Assembly (NCBI RefSeq): GCF_026242045.1
Contig: NZ_JAPJDO010000010.1
Coordinates: 62,001 to 126,000 of the forward strand
DNA: 64,000 bases
From: Mycobacterium pinniadriaticum
GTDB lineage: Bacteria > Actinomycetota > Actinomycetes > Mycobacteriales > Mycobacteriaceae
Reading direction: 5' to 3'
The translations under genes and the position numbers were made by a program. Below, piece by piece: positions 36,542-44,296 of the stretch; the first letter of the stretch is position 1; each line of letters begins with the position of its first letter. The notes below the pieces were generated by a model. That model saw only the letters and a list, made by a program, of their open reading frames with translations. It did no database searches and had not been told where the DNA came from.

Positions 36542-36771
36542 TGTCCGAGTACGCGACTGGCCCGGGCCGGCGCACGCGCAGCCGCGGCGCCGTCATCGAG
36601 GCGTATGTCGACACGGAGGCTCTCGACCACAAGTGCCCGAAGCCGAAGGGCGGGTGCGGCGCCGATCTGGGCGAGTTTTGCCACCACCCCGACGGCACCG
36701 AACGCAAGATGCCCTGCCCGGTCAGGATCCCCGCCCGGCCGGAGCCCGAAGAGTCGGGAGAGACGCCGTGA
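36541..36771 (+). CDS. Small Cys-rich phage protein
   Basis: 76 residues. CPKPKGGCGADLGEFCHH and MPCPVR form a probable zinc site, a pattern seen in small phage zinc-finger proteins. ATG overlaps the previous stop. Confidence 0.68.
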   Translation: MSEYATGPGRRTRSRGAVIEAYVDTEALDHKCPKPKGGCGADLGEFCHHPDGTERKMPCPVRIPARPEPEESGETP

Positions 36772-37343
36772 GCGGGCCGCAGAATCCACTTGAGGACGCG
36801 TCACGGTGGACCTTTCCCAGCTGCCGCCACCGGAGGCGGTCGATCGCCGACGAACTCAAAGATCTCCTCGGCGAATCAGACCTGAAGATCCACGTCGAGC
36901 TCTGGCATCACCGCGTCGACGCATTCGCGAAGGGCGCCCCCTGGTGGCAGTGGCGCACGCCGTGCGACTGTCCCGACACCAGCTTCGGCCGCAACCCCCA
37001 CTTGTGGAGCTGTCCCCTCACCCCCGCGTGGTGGCGGACGGCGCTGTCGACGTGGCAGAACCCCGACGACAAATCCGCGTTCGACGTCGCGCTGATCCCG
37101 CAGCTCGAGGTTTGGCGCCGGCGCCGCGAAGCGGACGACGCCATGCTGAACTACGCGATCGCGCTCAGCATCGAGTCCGCCGCGGGCATCCTGGCCACGT
37201 TCACCGGACTTACGCTCAGCCCCTGGCCTTACGACACGGCGAAAGCCCGCGCCGATCAAGCCGTCCGCGCCGCTCACCCCTGGACCCTCGGCGCCGAGTT
37301 CGGCGCACCAACCGAGGTCGACTACTACGGAGGAACGCAATGA
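36768..37343 (+). CDS. Phage hypothetical protein sharing the DLKI-V-LWH motif
   Basis: 191 residues, GTG start. N-terminus contains DASRWTFPSC and SDLKIHVELWHHR; the gene at 38563 has DTSRWTLSDE and ADLKINVDLWHRS in the same order, so the two are probably paralogues. C-terminal half has a hydrophobic helix (IALSIESAAGILATFTGL). Confidence 0.68.
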   Translation: MSGPQNPLEDASRWTFPSCRHRRRSIADELKDLLGESDLKIHVELWHHRVDAFAKGAPWWQWRTPCDCPDTSFGRNPHLWSCPLTPAWWRTALSTWQNPDDKSAFDVALIPQLEVWRRRREADDAMLNYAIALSIESAAGILATFTGLTLSPWPYDTAKARADQAVRAAHPWTLGAEFGAPTEVDYYGGTQ

Positions 37344-37675
37344 CGATCACCACTCTCAACAGCCCGGGGCTCATCGCGATCTACACCGAGCGCGCGAGAC
37401 AGATCAGCGTGGAGGGGTACACGCGGGAGCACGACGCCGAGCACGGCCCTGTCGTGTTGATCAACGCCGCCCTCGCCTACACGGTGCAGGCGCAAGACAT
37501 CATCTCCGAAGCTGAGGGCCATGGTGTCGGCGCGGACGGTCCAGACACCTACTGGCCGTGGGATCCCGCTGGCTTCAAAGACACCGACGACGAGATCGCC
37601 AGTCTCACCAAGGCCGGCGCACTCATCGCCGCTGCACTCGACGTCGCGCTGGATCGGAAGGCTGGCCGTGTCTGA
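37340..37675 (+). CDS. Phage protein with ERARQISVEGYT-EHD motif
   Basis: 111 residues. The segment IYTERARQISVEGYTREHDAEH followed by a helix with AALAYTVQAQ belongs to a small family found in many phages, sometimes fused to other domains; function unknown. Good ribosome site (GGAGGAACGCA). Confidence 0.72.
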   Translation: MTITTLNSPGLIAIYTERARQISVEGYTREHDAEHGPVVLINAALAYTVQAQDIISEAEGHGVGADGPDTYWPWDPAGFKDTDDEIASLTKAGALIAAALDVALDRKAGRV

Positions 37676-38234
37676 GACGCCGATGCTGCCGGCGGGTCGC
37701 GGTGAGCGCCGCACACGCATCTTCAGCGATGACTACGGCGATCTGCTCTACGACAGCGCTACCAGCGACGAGCACCCGCACGACTTCATGCGAAGCCACG
37801 GGCTGCGGGCAGTCAATGCGGTGATCGACTTCCACAACGTCATCGACCGAAACACCGGGCGGCCGGCACGGTGGTCCGGCAAGATTTGCCAGCGATCACG
37901 CCGCCGATTCGAAAACATCGACGCCTGTGATTATTTGACATTCCTGATGTGGGTAACGAATCCGTTCATCCCGGCGCCGCGGTACGACTTCACGTCGTCC
38001 ATCTTCAGGTCGGCTACCCGGGATTGGCTCGCATACCGTGAGCACTTCGCCGAGCCGACCTCCCCGTACACGATCGTCGACATGTACGGGCGGGACAGCA
38101 CCCCGGATCGCTGGGCGCCCATCGTGGAGCCTGAACCGCTCCAGCTCGGCCACAGCGTCAACACGTTGGCCGAGCGAGCCCGGCGGGTGATGGAGCAAGT
38201 CACGCCGTATCTCCTCACCGAAGGTCTTATCTGA
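37668..38234 (+). CDS. Phage hypothetical protein
   Basis: 188 residues, GTG start inside the end of the previous gene. Arg- and aromatic-rich (RSHGLRAVNAVIDFHNVIDR). No family recognised. Stop overlaps the next ATG. Confidence 0.65.
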   Translation: MSETPMLPAGRGERRTRIFSDDYGDLLYDSATSDEHPHDFMRSHGLRAVNAVIDFHNVIDRNTGRPARWSGKICQRSRRRFENIDACDYLTFLMWVTNPFIPAPRYDFTSSIFRSATRDWLAYREHFAEPTSPYTIVDMYGRDSTPDRWAPIVEPEPLQLGHSVNTLAERARRVMEQVTPYLLTEGLI

Positions 38235-38566
38235 TGACGGGCCCGAAGATGTGTCTGGATCCGACGCACATCAACCATCCGGTCAGGTTGGTTGAAGGTG
38301 AGAAGCCGACGTGCGAGACGTGCGGCGGTGAACGCTTGTCGTTTCAACCCGATGACGAGTCGGACAGTCTCGACGAACTGATGGACCCGCCTGTGAAGGC
38401 GAAGCCGTACACGGTCTGGCTGAACTACCACACCGAAGGCTGGCATCCGCACGAATGCGACACCCTCGCTGAGTGTTTCGACACGATGCGGGCGATGGCG
38501 CACGGCGGCGAATACCGCATCACACGCGACGTGGACGTCGAGATCCGAGAGAAGGCAGCCAGATGA
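38234..38566 (+). CDS. Phage hypothetical protein
   Basis: 110 residues. An N-terminal Cys knuckle (PTCETCGGERLSF) and a C-terminal alpha/beta part (YTVWLNYHTEGWHPHECDTL). No family recognised. Confidence 0.65.
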   Translation: MTGPKMCLDPTHINHPVRLVEGEKPTCETCGGERLSFQPDDESDSLDELMDPPVKAKPYTVWLNYHTEGWHPHECDTLAECFDTMRAMAHGGEYRITRDVDVEIREKAAR

Positions 38567-39189
38567 ACGACTTGCACCGGTGCTTCCTGGTCGGCGTGGC
38601 GATCGGCTCTGCCATCGGAATCCCGCTATTCTTCCTCGTCAACGACACTGTGGGGACGATTGTCTTTTGGCTACCAGTCATCGCCGGAATCGTCATCGCG
38701 TTCATCCGCCAGCACCGCAGCATCGAGACTCTGCCGACATTCGAGGAGATGCACGCGCAAGCGGAAGCTGATGCGCGACGACTCTGGGGCGACGCCGACT
38801 TGCCACCTGCTCTGCTCGATACGTCGCGCTGGACACTGAGCGACGAGCATTACCACCGCTTGCGCATGACTCCGGTGTCCGAAGTGATGAAGGACGTCTC
38901 GGAGGACGCTGACCTCAAGATCAACGTGGATCTGTGGCACCGCTCCATGGCACCGGGCCCCCACGCCGAGTTCGTCACGCCGGTGACCGACCGAATTGGC
39001 ACGCTGCGCCACCAGGACGGCACGATCGCCCAGTGCCACGGCTATCCGAAGCACAACATCTTCGGACCACACCCGAAGGATGGGAAACGCTGGTGGCAGA
39101 TAGTGGTGCACAACCCGCGCCACAAGTTCATGTTCAGTAACGACGAAATCGCGCAGTGGCCAGTGATATTCGAGGGAGAAGACGACTAG
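38563..39189 (+). CDS. Membrane-anchored phage protein with DLKI-V-LWH motif
   Basis: 208 residues. Two N-terminal hydrophobic segments (FLVGVAIGSAIGIPLFFLV, IVFWLPVIAGIVIAFI), then SRWT and ADLKINVDLWH shared with the gene at 36768. C-terminal half His/Trp-rich. Function unknown; possibly a membrane version of the soluble paralogue. Confidence 0.68.
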   Translation: MNDLHRCFLVGVAIGSAIGIPLFFLVNDTVGTIVFWLPVIAGIVIAFIRQHRSIETLPTFEEMHAQAEADARRLWGDADLPPALLDTSRWTLSDEHYHRLRMTPVSEVMKDVSEDADLKINVDLWHRSMAPGPHAEFVTPVTDRIGTLRHQDGTIAQCHGYPKHNIFGPHPKDGKRWWQIVVHNPRHKFMFSNDEIAQWPVIFEGEDD

Positions 39190-40637
39190 TGTTCGAGCGT
39201 TCCACGAGTGACGCCCGGCAGGAACCGAACACCCATCGGTGTATCGCCGGCGCGAGGTGTCGGGCGAAGATCATCGAGAACGGCGAACCCCAGCCGGCCT
39301 ACACCGAGCAGACCGAGGTGCTGTGCGATGGCTGCCACGCCCATTACCGCGAGAGTGTGCACCGCCTGTTGCGTGACTACGCGATGTTGCGGGTGACGTT
39401 GGGGGAGCGGCATTCCAAGCCGGGTGCGGCGGTGTCGAGCAGTCCGGGTCCGGGGATCGTGATCGACGCGGCGAGTGACCGGTTGATGACGGAGATCACC
39501 GAGTGGGCTGGTTACGCCGCGGATGTGGTGGCTGACGTGTTGAAGATTCCCCGCCCGGATGGGGAGCGGAGACTCGCGAAGCAGTTGCAGCGTGCGGACG
39601 GGAAGGTGATCGACCTCGAGCCGGGCAGTCTCGCTGACGTGTCGTGGGAGGACACCCGCCCGCCGGAGGGTGAGAGGCTGTCCGCCTATGTGCAGCTGGT
39701 GGAGCAGCACGTCGACCTTCTTGCTGCCGCGCCGTCGCAGGATGTGCAGATCTGGTCTCAGCCGAAACGCTGCGAGGAACACACGGATGTGATCGCATCC
39801 GCGAAGCGGATCCTGGAGTTGGCCCGCAAGGTTGGTGACCCCGACGAGATCAAGACCGCCGCCGCCGATCTGCAGGCGGCGCACGCCGCGGCCGGCGCGT
39901 GCGAGGACTGCTGCGGCTGGACCAGCGAGGGGCCTGGTGGTCAGGCCCGCCAAGACATCCGCATCTCCGGCTTGGACGTCCTGAACCGGTTGACCCGCCT
40001 GCACCACCTGTCCCGCCAACACCTCGGTCACACGAAGTTGCGGCACCGCTACCCGATGATCTGCCCGTATTGCGGATCCACAGTCGGCCGTGACGACGGC
40101 GAAACCGTCATCACCTGCGACAACAAACATTGCACCCCGAAGGGGCCGTCGTCGTGGACGGAACGGGAGTACGAGTTCGTGTCCGGGTGGCTCGCCGACG
40201 ACGAACGCGCCCGCCTGGCAACGAAATGGCTTCTCACCGAAGCGTATTCGTGGCTCGACGGCATCGCGAAAGTGGTGCACGACTTGGAAACCGATGAGCG
40301 GCTGAAGGGCTCCGAAGCTGTCCAGCTGATTGTCGGCGCGATCAAACCCCACCTCGCACACCATCAGAAACCCGCCGACCGGAAGATCGCCACCGACAAA
40401 GCCGCAGCCAAGACCCGGCAGGCGTCCGAGGAAGACTGGTCCTGGAAACGCCAACACCCCTACCAGAAGCCGAAGAAGAAACCCAAACCCGCCGCGAAAA
40501 CCACGGGCCCGGCGGTGGCGGTGAGTTCCCGCACGATGGTCAACGACGACGGCGGCCTCTACCCCGACGAATACACCATTCGGCCGGCCTGCCCGAACTG
40601 CCACCTCACCCACCCGACCGGTCAGGAATGCCCATGA
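39189..40637 (+). CDS. Large phage protein with zinc ribbons
   Basis: 482 residues, GTG start overlapping the previous stop. N-terminal Cys cluster (HRCIAGARCRAK, LCDGCHAHY), a long helical middle, a second ribbon (MICPYCGSTVGRDDGE ... CDNKHC), a helical part, a Lys/Pro tail and a final CPNCHLTHP. Probably DNA-binding; no family named. Confidence 0.7.
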   Translation: MFERSTSDARQEPNTHRCIAGARCRAKIIENGEPQPAYTEQTEVLCDGCHAHYRESVHRLLRDYAMLRVTLGERHSKPGAAVSSSPGPGIVIDAASDRLMTEITEWAGYAADVVADVLKIPRPDGERRLAKQLQRADGKVIDLEPGSLADVSWEDTRPPEGERLSAYVQLVEQHVDLLAAAPSQDVQIWSQPKRCEEHTDVIASAKRILELARKVGDPDEIKTAAADLQAAHAAAGACEDCCGWTSEGPGGQARQDIRISGLDVLNRLTRLHHLSRQHLGHTKLRHRYPMICPYCGSTVGRDDGETVITCDNKHCTPKGPSSWTEREYEFVSGWLADDERARLATKWLLTEAYSWLDGIAKVVHDLETDERLKGSEAVQLIVGAIKPHLAHHQKPADRKIATDKAAAKTRQASEEDWSWKRQHPYQKPKKKPKPAAKTTGPAVAVSSRTMVNDDGGLYPDEYTIRPACPNCHLTHPTGQECP

Positions 40638-41080
40638 GGATCGACCGGCCGAATATCAAGACCAGGTGGCACACGAAACCGTGGCCGTGGCCCGGGGACT
40701 CTCGGGAAGACAAAGCGAAGCGAGTTGCCCGCACCTACCGGGCTCTGGTGCAGCGCATCGCCCAGGGACGTTGTGAAGACCCCGCCGGCGATCTTCACCG
40801 CCTCGACCAACATTGGGACGAGTTGGGCGTCCACTGGCACATGCCCGCACCCGACATGATCACCGACGCCGCGGAACACGACGAGTGGTGGGCATCCCGA
40901 GACCTGGCCCATGCGATCGACCGCGACCGCCGCGACATCTACAACTGGGCCCGCGCCGGCCATGTCCGGCAGCGCTGCGGCGCGGACGGCGCACCGGAGT
41001 ACTCCGTCGCCGACGTGGTCGCCTACAACAACCACCTCCGCCACAAGCGCGCCAACGCAGGAAGGTCCCGAAATGCCTGA
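40634..41080 (+). CDS. HTH phage regulator-like protein
   Basis: 148 residues from the ATG at 40634 that overlaps the previous stop. The C-terminal half reads like an HTH: EWWASRDLAHAIDRDRRDIY then NWARAGHVRQR and PEYSVADVVAYNNHL. The position late in the early operon suits a regulator of late genes, but that is inference. Confidence 0.65.
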   Translation: MRIDRPNIKTRWHTKPWPWPGDSREDKAKRVARTYRALVQRIAQGRCEDPAGDLHRLDQHWDELGVHWHMPAPDMITDAAEHDEWWASRDLAHAIDRDRRDIYNWARAGHVRQRCGADGAPEYSVADVVAYNNHLRHKRANAGRSRNA

Positions 41081-41378
41081 CTCACCAGCAGAGCGAATGG
41101 TCGGTCTACTGAAAGCTGACCCGCGGCGTGCGGTGACCGCCAGTGATCTGCAGCAGGTCTTCAACCACATTCACGAACGGTTCGATCGGAGCCCCGTCGA
41201 GTCCTCGCTCCAGGGCATCGTCAAGAAGGTGATCGGGGCAGTCGCGGTGGCCGAACACGAGATCGACGTCGAAGAAGCCCAGCGCGCTGTCCGATCCGCC
41301 GAGCAGCAAGTCCACAATTCCCACCACCAACTCGATGAGAGCCAACGGCGCCTGGCCGAACTGACCGGGACGACGTAA
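41073..41378 (+). CDS. Coiled-coil phage protein
   Basis: 101 residues. N-terminal helices, then a heptad-like C-terminal helix (EIDVEEAQRAVRSAEQQVHN, HHQLDESQRRLAELTG). No family recognised. Confidence 0.68.
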   Translation: MPDSPAERMVGLLKADPRRAVTASDLQQVFNHIHERFDRSPVESSLQGIVKKVIGAVAVAEHEIDVEEAQRAVRSAEQQVHNSHHQLDESQRRLAELTGTT

Positions 41379-41381
41379 GAG

Positions 41382-41562
41382 GTGGACACCGTTCCCTCAG
41401 CCCGGCGAGGAACCGGAGGATCTGTCTTGGCTGCGGACCTATCACATCCGCATGCCATCGCCGTGTCCGGAGTGCTGCACTCCGTTCTGCTGCTACCGAC
41501 CTGCCGACGAGTACGGCCGACCTGTCGGCGACACCGTCTACTGTGGCTGGTGCCAAGCTTGA
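41382..41562 (+). pseudogene. Cys-rich small protein gene with probable one-base frameshift
   Basis: Starting at the GTG at 41382 and skipping one C in the CCC run at 41394-41396 gives a coherent 59-residue protein: MDTVPQPGEEPEDLSW, then RMPSPCPECCTPFCCYRP and VYCGWCQA, with enough cysteines for two zinc sites. As written, the only in-frame start for this reading is ATG at 41452 (36 residues). Either an indel has broken the gene, the base is an assembly error, or translation starts at the internal ATG. Confidence 0.45.
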
Positions 41563-41635
41563 ATGGCCCCTCGAAGAGTGGCAGGAGGCTGTCGGTCTCG
41601 TGCCTCGCGGCGCGCGGCGCACCGGCGGTACGTGA
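41543..41635 (+). CDS. Very small ORF, 30 residues
   Basis: GTG start overlapping the end of the Cys-rich reading; contains LEWPLEEWQEAVGLVPRG, which looks protein-like, then a basic end. No clear ribosome site, so low certainty. Confidence 0.3.
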   Translation: MAGAKLEWPLEEWQEAVGLVPRGARRTGGT

Positions 41636-41671
41636 CAACGGTCGGTGCTAAGAAGTACTCTGTAACGGCTG

Positions 41672-41707
41672 AACCGTCATGCCCAGATCCGGGCAGGGCG
41701 GTTTTTT
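41672..41707 (+). terminator. Intrinsic terminator at the end of the early operon
   Basis: AACCGTCATGCCC pairs with GGGCAGGGCGGTT across a 6-base loop (one mismatch), followed by TTTTTT. The clearest rho-independent terminator in the prophage; separates the long early operon from the small genes that follow. Confidence 0.85.
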
Positions 41708-41732
41708 CATGCCTGCGAACCAGGAGCCCAAG

Positions 41733-41978
41733 ATGACCATTCGCGCCAAGTTCCGCTGCATCTCCGAGACGAAGACCGCCTACAGTTCGGAGTCGCGCCA
41801 GCTGGTCTTCCAGCCGATGTACGACCCGGAACTGGTGGCCGAGGACGTGAGCTTCGCGAAGGCGACGCCCAGCGGAGAGCTGAAGATCTTCGTGGACAAC
41901 CCGAACGCGAATTTCGTGCTGGGCCAGGACTACTACCTGGATTTCACGCCGGTGCCGACACCGGCATCCGTCGAATAG
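41733..41978 (+). CDS. Phage hypothetical protein
   Basis: 81 residues from the ATG at 41733 with AGGAG upstream; an ATG at 41709 lies within the terminator tail. Beta-rich look (TIRAKFRCISETKTAY, LGQDYYLDFTPVP). No family recognised. First gene after the terminator, so it needs its own promoter or read-through. Confidence 0.7.
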   Translation: MTIRAKFRCISETKTAYSSESRQLVFQPMYDPELVAEDVSFAKATPSGELKIFVDNPNANFVLGQDYYLDFTPVPTPASVE

Positions 41979-42009
41979 CGGGTTGGCAACGGCGTAGTGG
42001 AGCGCAACG

Positions 42010-42198
42010 GTGCATATTCCGCTGCGCCGGCCCGATCTACGCGGCGAGCTAACCGAAGCCGTCGACCGGGCCCGCCACGCACGCCACCACCCGGACTGCC
42101 GCTGCGGCAACTACCAGAAGCTGTGGTGCACCTCCGACGAGAAGCTCTACTGCACCGCAGTCGACAAACTGATCGACCAGATCCGACGGGAGACCTGA
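42010..42198 (+). CDS. Small Cys-rich phage protein
   Basis: 62 residues, GTG start. CRCGNYQKLWC and YCTAVDKL give four cysteines, a possible zinc site. No family named. Confidence 0.62.
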   Translation: MHIPLRRPDLRGELTEAVDRARHARHHPDCRCGNYQKLWCTSDEKLYCTAVDKLIDQIRRET

Positions 42199-42199
42199 C

Positions 42200-42439
42200 A
42201 TGGCCGCCGGCGCCGACACCAGCCCCGGCATCGGGGCCAGCGCAGAACTCAACCGGTACTGGACCGCCGGCCCCGGCCTGGCGAAGTGGCGCAACAGCCC
42301 ACACCCCTGGACCACACTCCGTGACCTGCTGAAGAAGTACATGTCCCTGGCGAAAGCCAACGGGCTGGCCACCGAGTACTTCGTCATCGTGTTCGGCCAC
42401 GGACCCCGCGCCGACCATAAACACCCCAAGGACCGATGA
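42200..42439 (+). CDS. Phage hypothetical protein
   Basis: 79 residues, ATG directly after the previous stop. Contains ELNRYWTAGPGLAKWRNSPH and FVIVFGHGPRADH. This pattern recurs in small actinophage proteins near cos, function unknown. Confidence 0.7.
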   Translation: MAAGADTSPGIGASAELNRYWTAGPGLAKWRNSPHPWTTLRDLLKKYMSLAKANGLATEYFVIVFGHGPRADHKHPKDR

Positions 42440-42684
42440 TGCAGGCGCCGGTCGGCGTCGTAGCCAAGACACTCGCTCAGGCCAACGACCTCATACGCGC
42501 GCTCGGCCTGGACGGCGCACAGGCACTCTCCACACGGCCGGACAGCATCGACGGCCTGCGCCTCCGCGCAGTGATTGTCGACAGCAGCGCGCTGCCCCTG
42601 ACCGCCGAATACGAGGCCGTGCTGCGCAGCAACCTGCTGAAGACTCCTGGTAGCGGCGGTCTGTACGAACTCCGGTTGCGCTGA
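42436..42684 (+). CDS. Phage hypothetical protein
   Basis: 82 residues; ATG at 42436 or 42439. Resembles an alpha/beta fold (TLAQANDLIRALGLDGAQAL, LRAVIVDSSALPL). No family recognised. Stop overlaps the next ATG. Confidence 0.65.
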   Translation: MMQAPVGVVAKTLAQANDLIRALGLDGAQALSTRPDSIDGLRLRAVIVDSSALPLTAEYEAVLRSNLLKTPGSGGLYELRLR

Positions 42685-43025
42685 TGGAGAACTTCGCCCT
42701 GTACCACTGGGCGCCGGCAACGCGGCGCAAGCAGATCGTGCGGTATGGATTGCGTCCGGGGTCGTTGTCGTCGTGCGGGGAGTGGAAACCGCCCTATGTC
42801 TGCCTCGCTGATAGCCCACTTCTCGCATGGCAGCTGATCGGCCGACACCGTCCACAGATCCGCGAGTGGGATCTGTGGTGGACCAGCGGCGCAGCGGTTT
42901 TCCCATACGAGACCATCCCGTTCGACAACGGCGACGTGCGCGAATACCGGGTCTACCACCGCGTATACAAGCGCGATCTGTGGATGGTCGGTAGCCGCAT
43001 CAACGAACACCACACCCCAAGCTGA
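42684..43025 (+). CDS. Phage protein with ADP-ribosyltransferase-like N-terminus
   Basis: 113 residues. FALYHWAPATRRKQIVRYGL then YVCLADSPLLAWQLIG recalls the LYH ... I..GL ... start of DarT/RNA 2'-phosphotransferase-like folds, but no complete catalytic set is evident and the protein is short. Treated as unknown with a weak hint. Confidence 0.6.
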   Translation: MENFALYHWAPATRRKQIVRYGLRPGSLSSCGEWKPPYVCLADSPLLAWQLIGRHRPQIREWDLWWTSGAAVFPYETIPFDNGDVREYRVYHRVYKRDLWMVGSRINEHHTPS

Positions 43026-43399
43026 TGCCCCGCGCCCCGCGCCGCTGCCCGGGCCGCCGCGGTGAGTGCACCAACCTGATCACGAACACCAGGTACTGCC
43101 CGGACTGCGCTGTCGCGTGGCGCGGGCCGCGCACTGCCAGCAGTCAGGTCACGACGACGGCGGCGTGGAAGAAGTTCCGGGCCTTCATCCTGGACCGCGA
43201 CGGGCACACGTGCCAGATCGGCTATCCCGGCGTGTGTACCAGGGTTGCGACGACGGTCGACAAGATCGTGCCGGCCGCTCGGCGCCGTGATCGCGCTATG
43301 GATCCGAACAACGCTCGGGCAGCGTGCCGGCCGTGCAATGAGCACAAGGCCCGCACCACTGACCGTGACGCGCCTACTCCACCTCGCCGAGGACGGTGA
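43025..43399 (+). CDS. HNH endonuclease
   Basis: 124 residues. CPGRRGECTNL and YCPDC zinc knuckle at the N-terminus, then WKKFRAFILDRDGHTCQI, VDKIVPAARR, DPNNARAACRPCNEHK: a full HNH with Cys4. HNH proteins encoded close to terminase are required for packaging or cos cleavage in several phages. Its last 26 bases overlap a minus-strand small gene. Confidence 0.88.
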   Translation: MPRAPRRCPGRRGECTNLITNTRYCPDCAVAWRGPRTASSQVTTTAAWKKFRAFILDRDGHTCQIGYPGVCTRVATTVDKIVPAARRRDRAMDPNNARAACRPCNEHKARTTDRDAPTPPRRGR

Positions 43400-43502
43400 C
43401 GTCGTAGTTCTCGACCTGCTCAGGATCCAGTAGATAGATCGGCTGCTGCGCGTAACCCTTCGCCTGCCAGTCGTTCACGGCGCACACCAGCTTGGCGCCC
43501 AC
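43374..43502 (-). CDS. 42-residue protein after the ribbon-helix-helix gene
   Basis: GTG start 6 bases after the stop of the RHH gene. Reads KLVCAVNDWQAKGYAQQPIY then VENYDVTVLGEVE, with protein-like composition. Last gene of the leftward block; overlaps the 3' end of the HNH gene antisense. Unknown function. Confidence 0.55.
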   Translation of the reverse strand: MGAKLVCAVNDWQAKGYAQQPIYLLDPEQVENYDVTVLGEVE

Positions 43503-43508
43503 AGCGCG

Positions 43509-43784
43509 TTACCGGCTCTCGTTGAGTGCGTCGACCACGGCCGCGACGATCCGGTCGGCGTCGACAGCATCGGCCGCTCGCGCCCGCTCGGCGGCCGTCG
43601 TGCGCACCTTCCCCGGCGCACGACGGCCGGTCGGGTTGGCCGCGCCGGTCTCGACGTAGTCGGCCAACCACTGCCGAACCAACGCTGACGCTGTCGTCCC
43701 CTCAGCTTCGGCGCGCGCCATCGCGGCGGACCAAAGATCTTCATCCAGCCGGACACGGGCCATGAAACTGCTACTCACGATCAT
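43509..43784 (-). CDS. Ribbon-helix-helix DNA-binding protein
   Basis: 91 residues from the ATG at 43784, which has GGAGGAGG 10 bases upstream. The ribbon strand MARVRLDEDLW is followed by helices WSAAMARAEAEGTTASALVR and QWLADYV, the CopG/Arc layout; the C-terminal part is basic then helical. A perfect palindrome CTGTAGCTACAG sits beside its ribosome site, and the same core occurs at both promoters of the block, making this the candidate regulator. Confidence 0.78.
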   Translation of the reverse strand: MIVSSSFMARVRLDEDLWSAAMARAEAEGTTASALVRQWLADYVETGAANPTGRRAPGKVRTTAAERARAADAVDADRIVAAVVDALNESR

Positions 43785-43799
43785 GACGGTACCCTCCTC

Positions 43800-43811
43800 C
43801 TGTAGCTACAG
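43800..43811 (-). promoter_or_regulatory. Single palindromic operator before the RHH gene
   Basis: Perfect 12-base palindrome CTGTAGCTACAG directly upstream of GGAGGAGG of the RHH gene, 16 bases before its ATG. Same core as the twin sites at 45976 and 47409; suggests autoregulation. Confidence 0.7.
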
Positions 43812-44063
43812 CGTGGTTGGCAGTTGCCGCAGCGCGCGCCGCGCCAGCGACTTGACGATCGCGGGGATTTCCGCGGGCTCGAGCGCTGGGCACACCCAGC
43901 CGGCCGCGCCTTGCTCGGCGTCGAACGCATACGGCGGGTCAGTGCCGTGCTGGACCACTACAGTCGCGCCGTCGCCGATGGTTCGGGCCGCCGCGGTCCA
44001 GGCGCCGGCCACCGCGATACCGACACGATCCTTACCGCGATCAATCGCAATCGACACCCTCAT
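43806..44063 (-). CDS. Hypothetical protein of the leftward block
   Basis: 85 residues, ATG at 44063 overlapping the previous gene's stop. Starts RVSIAIDRGKDRVGIAVAGA with an alternating beta pattern; later GWVCPALEPAEIPAIVKSLA. No family recognised. Confidence 0.65.
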   Translation of the reverse strand: MRVSIAIDRGKDRVGIAVAGAWTAAARTIGDGATVVVQHGTDPPYAFDAEQGAAGWVCPALEPAEIPAIVKSLARRALRQLPTTL

Positions 44064-44293
44064 CGTCGTGGGCCGTCGGCGATCATGTTGGCCAGATCCC
44101 CCATTACGGAAGCGGCGTAGACGCGAGCTTGCGGCGTGGCGGGCATCGAGTTCAGCGCCCATGTCAGGTCGGTGTCTTGTAGCGCGGTGATGACAGTAGC
44201 GAGCACGTCCATTGCCGCCGCGGTGGGCCGCAATCCGTTCTCGTCGGCCAGGACGTCGGCGAGCTGGCCGCGCATCTCTTCGGAGATAGTCAT
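44060..44293 (-). CDS. Hypothetical helical protein of the leftward block
   Basis: 77 residues. All-helical look (ISEEMRGQLADVLADENGLR, VLATVITALQDTDL). Starts 3 bases after the stop of the 119-residue gene. No family recognised. Confidence 0.65.
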   Translation of the reverse strand: MTISEEMRGQLADVLADENGLRPTAAAMDVLATVITALQDTDLTWALNSMPATPQARVYAASVMGDLANMIADGPRR

Positions 44294-44296
44294 GAT

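Noticed and set aside
39186-40613. Long minus-strand ORF antisense to the zinc-ribbon phage gene
   Set aside because: Composition and lack of motifs show it is a mirror of the plus-strand gene, which has a proper overlapping start.
41382-41651. 89-codon frame starting MDTVPSARRGTG
   Set aside because: The neighbouring frame with regular CxxC motifs is far more protein-like.
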